Source: Metopolophium dirhodum
Lineage: Eukaryota > Arthropoda > Insecta > Hemiptera > Aphididae
NCBI RefSeq assembly: GCF_019925205.1
Contig: NC_083560.1
Location: 49,150,270-49,214,269 of the forward strand
DNA: 64,000 nt
Direction of reading: 5' to 3'
A program made the position numbers and the translations under genes. Positions 20,901 through 35,900 of the stretch are shown here, in pieces (position 1 is the stretch's first letter; each line of letters starts with the position of its first letter). The notes under the pieces are model-generated. The model was given only the letters and a program-made list of their open reading frames with translations. It searched no databases and had not been told where the DNA came from.

Positions 20901-23900
20901 ATTTAGAATAGTGTTAATGCCTATTAAATTTGCTAATAATAACTAATTTGGGTAGGCAATGGCCCGGATACGGAATATAATATAATCAATTCTAATGCCC
21001 GTATGCATGAAATAAATATTTCTATTAACCAATATGACTTTTAAACAAATTAATTTTAAATAATTTCGTTTTGCGTTACTTTCCGCACAAAAAATTTCTA
21101 TAAATTACGTCTTGCGATATTTTTCGTTTAATGCTATTTTATAAATCACGTTTTGCGTTGTGTTTTGTTTAATGCTATATTAAATATTTTGTTAGTCGTT
21201 ATGTTTTTTTGTTGCAGTATTTAACTATTTTTTACTATCGCTTTCCGTTATAATTTCGTTTACAAATTTCAATGGTTTTTTGTCAAATATAACGTTATAA
21301 TCATAACGTTGTTATAACGTTTGCAAGTCCTGATATAGGGGGTTAGGTTGGAACGGACACAGTATAATAATGAATGCACGAGTAAATGATTTTCTTCTGT
21401 AAAATATTGTACAAAAACCTAAAAATAAGTGATTTTATTTGAGATATTTTAGAGTATTACATTATATATAGTACCTACTCAACGTCTTAACTTTTTAGTG
21501 TAGATTTTTAATACAAACGATATTTTATTGTGCAAAATAAGAAAATACGCGTTGAACTCGTTGACTATCGAAATAGCTATATGCATGTGATGAAATTCAA
21601 TGCAACCCAGTTGAACGACAAAATCCTAATCTGAACAACTCAATGATGAAATATATTTTTTACCTCTTTCTGTTCTAGTAAAATATATATTCGGTATTTG
21701 TAATATTAGTTTGATATTTTAACACAACAGATAGTGAGCATTTCTATATTTCTCGCGTGTTGACACTTCATATTATAACATAATTATTATAAAAACATAA
21801 TTTGATAATTTTATATAGTTTTTATTGTTTTTGATATTTAGTGCCATAATTAAATAACCGAAATATTACATCGCAACCAGAAAAAAAAAAAAAACAAACA
21901 TAAAAACCATTTTAAAATATTAACGAGTTATGTTATATTTTAATATTAGGTATGATGAAAAATAAAATATTTTAATTATGTACCAAATTAGAAAATGAGG
22001 TGATGAGGTTTGAAGGGATTAAAAAAGGACGGTGTTATGGTGGGGATAGTAAATGAATGAATGCAAGAAAGGATAACATAGATTGAGAAATGTCAGTTAG
22101 AATGTATGGAGCCAAATTATTTGATAATGTAATGACTAAAATCACAAATGGCCTATATTAAGATTAAATTCGATTTTTCGATATAATTATAGTGAATAAT
22201 ATTAATTTATACAATAATTATATTCATAAGGAAATCCAAATTATAAATTAATGGAATTTATAATCAAAATAAAACTAGATCAAGAAAAATTGCATAAAAA
22301 TAACAGCATATTATGCAGTTAAAGTTTATCTTAGATCAATAAAAATAAATCAAAATATTATATTTTATTAAAATTTTAATATACTACAAATTTATGTATA
22401 AGTGAATGAAATAATATTTATTTATTTTTATATTTTTATCCACAGTGAAAAACTATAAGTAGGTAGTTAAAGTATATTATAAAACTAATTTTTTTAGAAC
22501 AAATACTCAAATGAAGTATATTAAAAGTTGAAATGGCGTTTAGTTTGCTATTACTTTCTGATAAATATCGTCTTCTTGGTCTTTTATAAATATTTTTCTA
22601 TCAATATTTAATAAAAGGTATTTTTTTTAATAACTAATTATTTAAATTTAAAAATGAAATAAAATAATTATTTAAAAAAAACTTGAAATAATTTTATAGT
22701 AATTGATATTTATAATTTTATACCTAAGATATTATATACTATACACATTTTTATTTTAGACAAATTGCTTAGTTTAAAAACTAAAAATCAATTACTCATT
22801 CTAAACTAGGTCTCGCAAAAAATAATTATAAGACCTTTAAAAAAAGACTAAATGTATACCTAGTATATCCTTATATATAGATTTAATAAAATTAATATAA
22901 ATAATTTGAATTGTTTATCTGTGGGTACATTAATATCCACATTGTGTTCAAGTTCTGAATGATAAGTTCATTTATGCCTAGTTGTTTTATATTTTTATGA
23001 AACATAAATTTAATAGAGTATTATAATAGTATACTTACATAGTATATTTAGATCGATTTCTTCGTTCACGGTTGTTCCGATATTATTTGATGCGGTGCAG
23101 ATGTAAACTCCATCGGCTTGTCTTCGGACAGAGTCAATTGTATACGAGTTTCCAATAAAGGTTTTTTCACCATTTGGAAGCATATTATTCTGAAAAAAAA
23201 AACACAATAAATTAAGTGGAATGTAGGACTATAGGAGTTTGATTTACCAAAAGGCTGAGTTCGTTACATTTGATCGTGTAATTGAATGTGAAAGTAACGA
23301 TAAATATTGAAACATTGAAAATATGATTCCAAGTAGAGCTTGCAGGTTAAACATAGTGATAAAATGGTTTTGACATATATAGGATCCCATTATTTATTAA
23401 ATCTATTTTCTGAATTACATTCGAAAAAATTACCCAATTTGTAGTTGTTAAAACCTCACTTGATTAAATTTCTTTATTTTTTTTCTCATTCATTGGTATT
23501 TTTTCTTGTGCTTTGGGAAACCTAATGAGAAAATCGAAAAACTACCTCTACCAAGTGCCCGCACGTAATGAATGACACTTTCAACCAACGTAGTGGTAGG
23601 TAGGTACATACTTGAAACATTTGTAGCTTTTTAACCCCTAAAAGTGTAAATACACAGACAAAATTCATAAAATTTAAACCAATACAAAATCTAAATTAAT
23701 ATAACATGTTATTTACAAGAGCAAAATTTAAATTGTTTTTTTTTTTTTTTTATTTTAAATTTAAATTAAACCGTACTTATGCTTTTTTTTCCAGAAATAA
23801 ATTTAAAATTACTTTTCACTGTTAACCGTTCTACTGGTAATTATAATTATTGTACAATTTAAAAATACTAATAAAGTCACAATGAAATAGATTTACCAAA

Positions 23901-26900
23901 TAAATTGGGTAGATGGTCGAGATCATTTGTTTTTCGGTAGTTTATAATTCCAAGAAAAAAGTGCTATAGCTGTTCAGAGGTTTCTCTAAAAACAATTTCA
24001 TAATATTATCATCTCATTTATAAGAATACAAATTGAAAAACTTGTGAAATTTACATCACATCCGGTTTACTTATTTCACGGGGAACGAAGATGTTTTAAA
24101 TCAACTTCTTTTCTTTATAATATAAGTACAATTTGTAATTTTGTTTTTGAACTTATAGATTTTTTTTGCACAGTAATATTCAAAGTGAATACTTAAAAAT
24201 CTCGTTTGTGATATTACAAGAGCTAAATTTGATTTCTTGTAATTCCTTTCGTATACAGTGATTTCGAAGTACGTGGGAAAAGACTAATATCCAAGTTGAG
24301 TTTTTGTCGTTAAAAATATTGAACAGATGTACCTGCCTATAGGACCTAAATATTATTGACAACCTCCCGCCGGCGATTCGTACTATCACGTCATCAGGTC
24401 AGCAGACAACAATAAACATCAATAGAACTTATTATTATGATTATAATAATATCATCATAATATTATAATATGTTATAAAACATTCGACCCTAAACTCTAG
24501 AGTCTATAATATATAGGTACTTGCAGTAAAACGGAACAATGCATTTTTGTACGCGATGTTTATTTTATTTTTATCTGTCGTTGTTGTTGCTGTTGTTGTT
24601 GAACACACAAGCAAAACAAATGCCATCGTTACACAAAATAAATCCTATTATCATTTTAATTTACAATTGGAAAATTGATATTTTACGAGTATGGTTTCAT
24701 AATTAATTGCGCCGTATTCATTCGTGTTTATGAAATATATAAATTAAACATATTTTGATATTTAATTAAGCACGGCTGTAAATAATAACTATATAATAGT
24801 ATATATATATATAATATAATCGTATATAATATGTTCGCTGGTTAGTAATAATAATTATCACATTACAATGAACGTTAATGTAGTGAATAAAATATGTTTT
24901 GCGTTGTATGGACGACAATACATATTAATAATAATGTAATAACTAACAATATTAATATAACGTGAATGTTTTATGTGTCACGTGTGCGATATAAAAAATA
25001 AGTAATTGTTACTACACGCGTGTAATATTATTATATTATTACGTACTCGCAAAAACTACGAACAATTTTCGTTGAAAATGAATACTCTGAACGCGGCGTT
25101 TGCATATTGTTCGAGGATCTTTATTTTATTATTATTATTAATACAGGGAATAAGCATATTAGTGTACGAATAATAATTTTTTAAGTATATTCATGCATAT
25201 TTTACATGATATTTGAACGTTTGAAAAGTTCAGTATTTTCTTTTCCAGAAACGATTCATAAACAAAACGATTCGAGTCCACGAATGTCGACGGCCCGAAT
25301 TATTTTTTATTACCTGGACAAACAGTTTGGACTTTTAATTGTAGTCGCTGACCTGACATTAATTGTTAAAATACGAACACTCGGAGAACGTTCAGGATGG
25401 CTCACAATATAATACACGTCGTAATAACACTGCACCCTACACAGTTTGTGCTCACGATCAAAATAAATTAATATTGATGGGAATTATGATATAATAATAT
25501 AATGTTGTATAGACAATTTTAACTGTTAAGTAACATTCCTTAAAATAACCAATCTATGCAATAGAATTTAAATAGTAACTAAAAATATGTTCTATTGTTA
25601 CTTACACTATTATTACCATTTCCGTTGTACTGTATTACCTTTATTTAAATATTATGATGATTGTAAATAACATGTAAATATGTTTTTGTTCCCGGCTAAT
25701 GACTATAATGTTGAAGCCGTAATAAATTAATTTAAAAAAAAAAATTTAAAAATATAATGTTGTGTGTGAACTGTATGAAAAGGACAGTCTAAAGCCACAA
25801 AATATCTTTGGTTACAGTGTGTGTGTGTGTGTCGTATAATATTAATATTGCGTATTATAGAGTTCCACGTCGAAATACACAAATGGAAACATTTTTAAAA
25901 GGTTTTATCTTTTTAACTCCATTCTCGTTCTCGCACACGCAGACAAATAGGGTTTCCGTCAAATTTGCAGTCCTATATACCCGGTCCTTGGCGTTGGATT
26001 GTATCAAAAGTTGCCAGTAAATCATTCATAGTAGTAATATGTAGCTGACGGAAACTTGTGCGAAATGAAATACTTAATGCGTTGTACACACGTTTGTTCT
26101 ATGTGTATAGAGTTTAAGTTTTTGAACGCGCACATAAATAACGCAGAGAGTAACGAGAGTCTGCTGTATAATGGAAACAGTTGACTAGTATTAAGATTTC
26201 AGATATCATCATAAACGCGATGCGACAAACAACATAAAAAAATCATGCTATTTGCGATTTAAAATAACATTTCTTGATGAGTAGAGCTCTGTTTTTGTTT
26301 TTTGTTATTTTTGTGTGTTTAAAATAAAGAATATACAGTTAGCCCTCATCAATATTTTGCGTTATGGAATTCTCCACTTAAGGGGAAGTCAGATGCGAGC
26401 CACTGTGACTGTATAGTAATTTGTGAAACATAAATATTCCGAAATTCTGCTGTTGCTTAATTTGCATAATAAAGCTTATTCGTTTGTAAAAAAAAAAAAA
26501 TAGTAATAGTAATAATAATCACTGTTTATCGTTTGAAAAAAAAAGAAGAAAACACTTCGATACTTATACTTATGCACAGGCACGATGTAAAATGTAGAAG
26601 AAAGTTAACGATTTCGAAAGTTTTTATTAGTATTATATTTACTATCCAAAGAAGTGGGTGATGGCATTTCAGGCCCAACTCCTTCGACTAAAAATAAAAC
26701 TCGTCGAAGAATTAGCATTTGAACTATGCCAGAGACAGCATTAAGCCGATAAAAATGAAAAAGAAAATTTTTACTAAAAAAATGAGCCAAAAAAGTGTCA
26801 ACACAATAATAGCATGTCCGATATAAAACGCAGAGCTATAAACTATTTATATTGTATTCATCAAAAACAAATCGACATCATAGATTATAGTACGTACCAC

Positions 26901-29900
26901 CTATATTATACGATGTGTATAATATTTTATATAACTTAATTTTAATTTATGGAAAAAATATCATGTATTGCAATGCAAGCGATATTAACTGTAATAATTA
27001 AGCGATAAAATATCACACACGATATCTTATTGAAAATCGATATCAGGCACACGGTCTAGATGTTCACACTAAAATATCAGCATAATCACGGTAAGCATAA
27101 ACAGGGTAAATAATTAATTAATTATATGATTAACCAATGTTTAAGTTGATGAGAATTACATTGTTTATAACTTGAAAATTCATCGAATTTCTCAATACCT
27201 ATGCCACATATGGGTAATAACTGATAATTCAATATGTAATATAATAGCTACTAATTTAAAACGTATTTCATAATATTATAAATTAAAACAATTAATTAAA
27301 TAAATATATTTAATTTTTTTAATGTTATAGGGTAATTAATATCATAAATTAATACAAATTAAATAAATGAACTTAATTTTTTTTAATGATATTCATCAAC
27401 GACCAATCATTGAGTTTATTTGTACAACAATAAGACATATTACATAAATACATTTACATAATTTAACCGGTGTAATTTTCTATGTACCTATTTATACAAT
27501 AACATATCTGACTATGACACAAATAGCGTGTTACAAAATACAAATTCATAATTTTTCATTTTCATATAATAATACTTGTTGTTGCAGTTGGCATTTTCGA
27601 TTCTCGTATAGAAACAAATTAAATGTGGTGGTCGGCCCAATAATACTTTATAATAATTATTTTTCTGATTCGATTATTTTTGCCGAAGTAAAATATTAAT
27701 AATTGTTAACACATTTCACGAAAACACTTTGAGAATTCGGACTAAAGTTTTCGAATTGTTTGTAGAATATACCCTCGGGATCCCATTCAACAGTTTGAAC
27801 GGTGCAAGATAATATCATCTGAAGAGTATAGATAAAAGAAGCTAAAACACACCTTTCTGTTTTATTCAAAAACATATCTTTCAATGTCGTGTTGCATATG
27901 GTACGTGCAACTTCATTTTGTCTCTTTGTTGTAATACTAACGGTAATAATGGTATAGTGTACATTTATATATACGTGTAAGTCAATTTGCGTGCAGGAAA
28001 ATAATTTTAAAAAATCGTCCCTGCCAGTTTTACTAAAAGGTGCTTTTGACACTTTTATCATACATGAAAAAATACTTAAACTCACGACTTTGACTACTTC
28101 AAATGGTTTATGAGAATAATTATGAAAAAAATAAATAGTTAAGATAATTGCCTTAATTTAACACAAAAGCTTTATTAAACACATTTTAAATAATGGTCGC
28201 TGAGCGCTGTGACCTATATTACAACAGACGAATGAAAATTCAAAATTGCTCAAATTATATTTTAGTAACTTCGTGATAAACACACTTTCGCCATTTAAGA
28301 CACAAGAGCGTCACAAACTGTATTTTTAAAAACTCTGGTTTTATATTATGATAATATTATGACTGTGCAGTATTGTTCTATACGAACCAAATACGTACAT
28401 AATTATTTATATTAATTACCTACCTACCTACCAATGTATTTTTATCCCATTACCAATGATTCTCACGATGAGCATTTTATTTTTTAACTTGCATAGGATT
28501 TTTCTATATTTTCGCAAAACAATAACTATTATTATTTAGATTGAAAAAAAATGTACGTAACAAAATATAAGAGATTATAGTTCACTATCATCAAGTAAGT
28601 ATGTATATAGTTTTTCGCTTTTCGATAATATTGTTTATATAGTTTTTAAATTTTTTTTTCAGTTTTCTAGTGAATATCATGATTTAGTTCATAAGAAGTA
28701 TATAATATTTTGTTTTTCTACCTGTATTATACATTTGTAAATATTTGAAATATATTCGAATTACGGTACTCCGCATTTAGTATTCATGTTTAAGTAGGTG
28801 GGTTATTTATTTCATATTTTCTAAAAAACAATATTAGTCTTGCAATCTCAAAAACTTTGGAGTGTTGACAGTCCATCTATAGTTAATAGTTATATACGTT
28901 TTTTTATTTTAGAAAATAATATATTTACTTATAACTAAGGGAAATACATCGAATACAATTTTAAAACCTAACCATTTCGGTGTAGAAAAAAAATTAACCA
29001 ATTCTTCGTTTCCGGTTTGCACAAAAATACACAAAAGGTACCCATGGGAAAGTTGGTCGGATTGAGATACGTGTGAAACAGCCAACGTGCTATGTTATAA
29101 TGTAAAGTTTTTTGTACTTCCTCGGGCTTGGGTATGGCCGATGCCCTGTGCTCGTGGTGAAGAAATGCGAATAATAATTTAATCTTTGAGCCAAATCGTT
29201 TATGCATTTCATAGGTAGTATACGAATAACACGATTGAGGTCATGATGGCAGGCCGACGGTAAGGACGGGTGTAGAGTCAGCGGCGGGTCCGTCGCGGAG
29301 AAGGGTGGTAAATAAATAAATAAATAAATATAAATAAATGAAAAAGAAACCCTCGTGACGGCGGGGCGGTGATGGCGGGCTGGGAATATTGTTAAAAAGG
29401 TACATGTCCAAATGCACATAATACGCGCAGGATCTACAGGGGCAATATAAGTCAAATGGTAATATATCCGGCGAGCCGTTATAATAGAACGTCAGCACGT
29501 GGAGGTCTCGGGACACGCGAGGGTGGAGGACGTGGGGAGGGGCAGCGGGACGAGAGGTATCTCTCCGAGATCGTAGGGGTACGTAGGAGACGAAGTGGCT
29601 AGGTAATAATATATATATTATATTATGCCCGTATACCCGTCCACCGTATACCACTGGAGGCACTTTGCCACGGATGAATTTTATGAGCGTTTCTTTAACG
29701 GATTTTTTTCATTTTTTCTCCCGGGCGTGGACGTCTCGAAGCGGGATATAACGGCGTGGCCCTAAACCATGTTACACTGTACCTACCCATCAATGGCTGC
29801 TACCTATGCGCAGAAGTTAAGGTCGGGTGCAGTGAACATATTTTTCATTTGCCCATTTTCCGTGATAAGCGGAGCGGACCTCAAGAATCAAAATTGTTAT

Positions 29901-32900
29901 TAACATTTTTCAATTTGTGCACGTAACATACCTAGTAGGTTATTAATTTTCATAATAACCCAACACTTAATTCATGATGAACGTTGAAGGTGGCCACTTG
30001 AATTTAGATTCCGAGCGGACCGATAACTATATTGATTTTACAATGGTGTGTATGTGTGGTTTTCCTATGGCTGTAATCATATTATTTCGGAGCATTAAAA
30101 ATGTTTTAATCTTAAACTTTAATATTTTTTTTCTGGTAAGAAAGTGCTTTAGAAGAGTAAAAAAAATTACAGAAAACGATAATTTGTTGTAAAACCAGTT
30201 TTTGACCAAATTGATTTTGTCAACCGTATATTTGACCAAATATTTATATTACCCATTTCTATACATGAAAATACTTTCAAAATACTTTTGACTATTTTCC
30301 AGCCATTTGAATTTTTCGATTTTTTGTTTTAGTTTTATTATTTTAAATAATAATAAAAATGTATTCTCCTTGAAAAATCTAGAAATTATAATTAAGGATC
30401 CTCATTATATAAAAAAATCTACAGTTCATTGTTAATCTACAGTACCTATTTTTTAAAATATCGTTTAACGTTAGAATTTCGTTTATTTATCGTTACAATC
30501 AATATTTACGAATCGTATGGCTTATACATTTAATTTCCCATTTGAAGTGTGTGACAAAGGTTTCCTCCCTTACTCCAAACAGTCAACCGAAGTTAATTAA
30601 GTGCAATCTCTCTGCCGGAAATTGTTTTTGTATAGGTTACCTATAGGTACCCATGATAGTCCATACCCTTTGGTGGTATGTAATTGCCACAATTTAAAAT
30701 ATCACAAAAACGTTAAAAATAAATGATGTACAATAATATAGTAAAGATGATATTAAATGTAAACATTTTTTTTTTTTTGACCCATTTGAATTTCACTCGG
30801 CTAAACTATATTTCATGACACGCGAAAATATTTTTAAAAGACTTGACAGCTTGTGATTAAAAAAAAAAAAAAACAGAAAATTATATCATGGTGCGGTTTT
30901 TTGCGTTTCATTAACTCGATGTTATTCTGACGTTACAACTACATCAAACCTACATATATCTTCATTCTCTAGAGACCCGTTAATATATTGTACGCTACAA
31001 CTAAGCATTGTTTTAAACTATTCAATTTAACGTTTTCACCCTCACAGTTGAAAATTGGCATTGGTGGAAACTTCGACCGGAAACATTAAATATTTGGTTT
31101 TTGAACAATGTGATGCATTTATTTTTGATTTAATAATAATTACGAGACTAAATTAATTATCATCTATTTTTAGGCGTACTATCGGTCATCATTGTAGATG
31201 TTTTTGTTAATAAAACAAAAACCGGGAAACTCGATTCTGCTGTATTGTAAATTTCGAGTAGGTAGATTGTCATTGAGTGGATTATTGTAATTATTGATGT
31301 GTTAAATTTTAATTCAATGATGATACCATTGTACACGGAAATATGATTCTGAACCAAGGAGATTGATACTAGATCAGCTTCTATTTTAAGGATAATATTG
31401 GTATATATATTATTATTAGTGTCTTATTGATTCGATGCGCAAAACTAATTGTTGACACTAAAAACGATTTATAGACCCACCCTTGAAAGGTATGAAAGGT
31501 TTTTGTTAAAAAAAAAGCTTAACGATTAAAAATATTAAATATTAAAAAAAGTTATCTTTTAAATACTTGTAATAAAATATTTTTTTAAAAACTCCAAATG
31601 TCTGGAAATTGATCAAAAAAAGCCAAAAATAAATGATGATAACTATATCATGTTTACAAAATGTTAGTATAAATATTTCGTGATTATGACAAGCCCATAA
31701 GATTATTTTTCCTTGCTGAACTACATGATATTCCTACTTTTTTAACTATACTAAAATAATTTATTTTTCGTTTAAGAAGTCTACGGTGTCAATATCTGAA
31801 CTTCAATACCCATAAAAAAGTGTATATTTTGTACTATTGATATTTTTGAATTAATGATAGAAAAACTTAAAAGGGACTTTATATTACATTTTAAAGTAGG
31901 TATTAGATACTACTTAAAATTAAAAATTTTATGCATTTTTCATCACGAAATAATTCGCATATTCTCGTGATTATGACAAATTATGTCAACATTTTAACTT
32001 CAAACACAAAATAAAAATGAAAAAAAGTATAAAATTTAAAATGTCTATTAATATCACAGAAAGTGCCAAAATGGTTTTTTAATTATGTTTTGCTTGGAAA
32101 AAGCTAATATAGATATTTTGTAAATATGTCAAGTGTTTAAAGTTATTACTTTTTTAATTACAAAAAAAAAAAATAAAAAATAAAAATCAGTTTTGTAAAA
32201 AAATAACATTTTAAAGATATTTCCGTTTTTTTAGATTATTTTTAAAAGTATTAGGAATTATTTTTACTTTCTATACAAGTACAAAGTACTTACTAACCAG
32301 ACTCATTTTCTACCTTCTAGAAAAAAAACACACATATATTATTGTAAAACTGATACATTCATCTCTCAGCTCAGCTTCTAAAATTATTCTTCGTTTAACG
32401 TAATGTGTAAAGGGAATTATAATTATAATACGTATGTCACATGTTTTCCTAACGCTCTGTATTAGTAATTTAGTTTTTCAAACTGTTATAGATGATTCAT
32501 TATTTTTATTTCATAGCATTTTTGGTTTACCCAAATTAAAGAAAGAAAAAAATATTTGTTCTCGTTTTTCTTAAAAAATCGTTGTACCTAATTCTTAGTG
32601 TTAATTTATGTAAATATTTTAAAAGTTTAAATACTTATTACTATTAAATATTCAAATGGTTATGTACATTTTAAAGTATTAGTGAGAGGCGGATACAGGG
32701 GTATAATGTATAGTATATTATAGGCAGGAGGCATGTACTAGGACAAACACAATGAGACACTCTATATTTTATAATAGGCATATCACAATATAAATTGTTT
32801 AGAGTTAAATTTCACTGACCAGCGAGTTAGCAATCGGCGTTTTATCAATTTCGTATTGGAAAAACGGCCAACCATCCCTAATGTATGTGGATTGTAATGA

Positions 32901-35900
32901 CCTCAATCAATTATCAATTCAATTCGTTTCAATAAGTTATAATAATTTATGTGTTATGCTATATGCACTTAAGTAAATAGTGTTCCATTTACCTGGCTAA
33001 GCTAACAATCTGAGTTAAATGTCTCTATGTCAATAGTTAATTTTTAGCAAGTTTAGTAGATTGAAAATGTTATCGTTTAAATATTTTTTTTTTTTTTTAC
33101 CATAATATTGTGGTTTTATAGGTTTCTTGATTAAATTTTTGAACGGACACCCTTAATTTTGGTTTTTGGAAAAACATGAGCATCAATTATATAAATTGAT
33201 ATACCTAGGTACATTTTTATAAATTAATTGTTGTAAAAATGTCGAACAAAATTAATAGTATTTTTTTTTATTTAAATAACAAAATATATTAGAGGAGAAT
33301 GAGAATTTAATCAATAATTATTAGAACATGGACATTTTTGTTTTGGACTATATAGGATCTATTGTCTTAACTTGAAATGTTTATCATATGCCTGATATCT
33401 GAAACTATTTCATATCACGTACATTGGAAAATGAAACATTCAGTTCACAATTGAATAATATCGAGTCATGTTGATTTCTACAAAGCATTTCAATATATTA
33501 CTATGTTAAAAGGTGGTATTAAAACGTATGACTATTCAACGTTATTCGTATTTTAATGGCTTATGTGGCTGTTAGGACTTAGGAGTACCTATCGTCAAAA
33601 TTCTAATTTTGATGGTGCCATCAAATGGAATCGAGTTGAGTTGAAATTGTGTTCTGTTAATACTTCAATATTTCCTATTGTCATCAAACATAACAGCCAT
33701 TTTGCCTTTGGGTCGTAGTTGCATTTTCATTGTTATTATTACCTACGGCATTATTACTATAAATTCCATTTATCTCGGAACACCTCATTAACACTATCGT
33801 GACCCAATTATTAATGAATCTTGTAATAATTCCATATCTAGCTGGATTTGTTTTATCTCGACATGAATTTCTTTCTCTCTTTCTTATTGTTATTATCACA
33901 TAGTTATATGACTTATTGTAATAATTTATTGTTTTCATTGCGGATCATTTCATGCTCATTTTTCTTTGTGAACTATTGTCTATTTTAAAGCATTGACATT
34001 ATTTAAGAATTTGTTATTTTCATTTCTTATAGAATCCGATGATATGATACATTCTTTTAAATGCATTATTATCAGTATCAATAAAAATGTATACAAGAAT
34101 ATATTTATTTAATAAAACAATTCTTTTTTTTTTATGTTGATGAAATAATAAATATTGACATTTTTATCCTCATATTTTATTTCATCGACTGCCTATTGTT
34201 AACTTTTACTTCGAAGATACTACTAATTAAAACTCAATTTTTTTATTTCGAAATAAAATTATTTTCAAATCTATTACATTTGTTAACTACATTATATCCC
34301 TTTTCAGGTATAGAGCCTATCATTAAATATATTATATATTATACTCTAAAAATAATTACATAGTAAATGCGAAATCTTTTTTAGACACATACAGACAATA
34401 TATTGAAATTGTGCTCTGCAGATAGGTACATTAAAGTACTGAATATTAAGATTAATGTTCTCATATTTGTCATTTGATTTATTTTAAAGAATATCATTAA
34501 GTACAAAATTAAATCGTAATAATAAAATCTACGCCAAAGTTGAAAATTTAAATATAAATATTACGTTTTGAAATAAAATATTTTTTATGACATATTATAT
34601 GAGTCATATATTTGTAGGCTATTATGTTTTCCACTCAACCGTAAAAACTTATTGTAAACGAATTTTTCACTCAACTTTAAAAATTCATCATTTCTGTTAA
34701 CATGCCAGTATTTTTATTAAGAGTAAAAAGTTATTTTTCAATTTTATGGTTATTAAGTTTAAAATCAAAATTATTAAATACACATCCTACGACATATTTT
34801 TAATTTTAAATACTTTTTATTAAATTTGTATTAATTATATATTTCAGTAGTACCTTATACTTACAGAAAATTAAATTTGAAAATTTAATGATTGATAAAT
34901 TGAGACATTTGATAAATCAGTTAACACTGACAATAATAATAAAATTTTTTAATAAATTACTTTTTATAACAAAATATGACAAAAACTTACTTTACGAGAC
35001 CATGTGATTGTCGGTGGTGGGTTTCCTGTCGAATTACATTGAAGAGTCACATCTGACCCTTTTTTAGCGCTCACTTTTCCATTTGATGTTATACCAATGA
35101 TCCTTGGCGGAACTAAAAAAAATTAAATAAATTAAGACAGATACACGAAATAGCTACTAAAAAGTAGCTTTAACAAAAATGATTTGTATCGGAATTTGAT
35201 TTTATTCTATAAACATTTATTATTGTTTATCATAAACAATATTAACAAATATAAGCAGTTTGTTTTTAAGACTGTCTAATAACATTGATGTCTTGCAATC
35301 ATCATCGATGAAACACGATATTTTACGTTTCTATTAGATAACTTATTTTTATGTTGCTCATTGACAGGCTCTTTATAACTTAACATTATTGTTGAGTAAT
35401 CTATTGGTAGATTTATCGTAACACATGGACAAGTTTCAAATGTTATCAGTTAAAAATATAAAACGTCTTTGATTGGTTATTGAATTATAACTTAGTTAAG
35501 ACGTGGTTTTTGTTTTTACCGGTGGAATTTATATCACCTAATATTGAGAGGTCACATTTTTTTGTATAAATGATAGGTTTTCGATAATACAAACAGAACT
35601 CATGTGCGGTATTACACCAAATGCGAACAAATATTACATTTAAAGAGAAAATTAATGATGGTAAACATAGATAGCTTTTGAAAATAACCTTCTTCCAATA
35701 AACAAATGTTATTATTTTTATCAAAACAATGCATGATCAAACGCAGGTATAATGTATATTAAATTTGCTTTACGTTAGATAAACATGAAAAACCATTTAT
35801 TCAATCATTTTTTTTTTATTACGTAGGTACAAATGAAAAGTTTTATTTTAATTTTTTTTTAAATTAGTTTAATATTGTTTAAAATATTTGGATAATGACA

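Larger units (their letters stand above)
17276..23038 (-). other. 5.8-kb intron of the Ig gene between Ig2 and Ig3 exons
   Basis: It contains a (CA)17(AT)7 microsatellite, a GC-richer island at about 18060-18560, poly-T rich stretches at 18640-19140 and a block of diverged 41-bp-period repeats (20815-21290). No other exon was recognised. The long open frames at 17935-18584 follow the microsatellite and CpG-rich composition and lack conserved motifs. Confidence 0.6.
23190..34990 (-). other. 11.8-kb intron of the Ig gene inside Ig2
   Basis: Mostly AT-rich. It contains TTG/GTT triplet-rich sequence at about 24575-24600, a GC-richer patch at about 29100-29760 with a (TAAA)n tract (29308-29338), and repeat-family sequence at about 31490-32390. 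A 129-codon minus-strand frame at 27696-28085 has no recognised homology. No exon was identified. Confidence 0.6.

Noticed and set aside
29241..29663. 140-codon minus-strand frame, Pro/Arg-rich
   Set aside because: It follows a local GC-rich patch and a TAAA microsatellite, overlaps another open frame, and shows no conserved motif.
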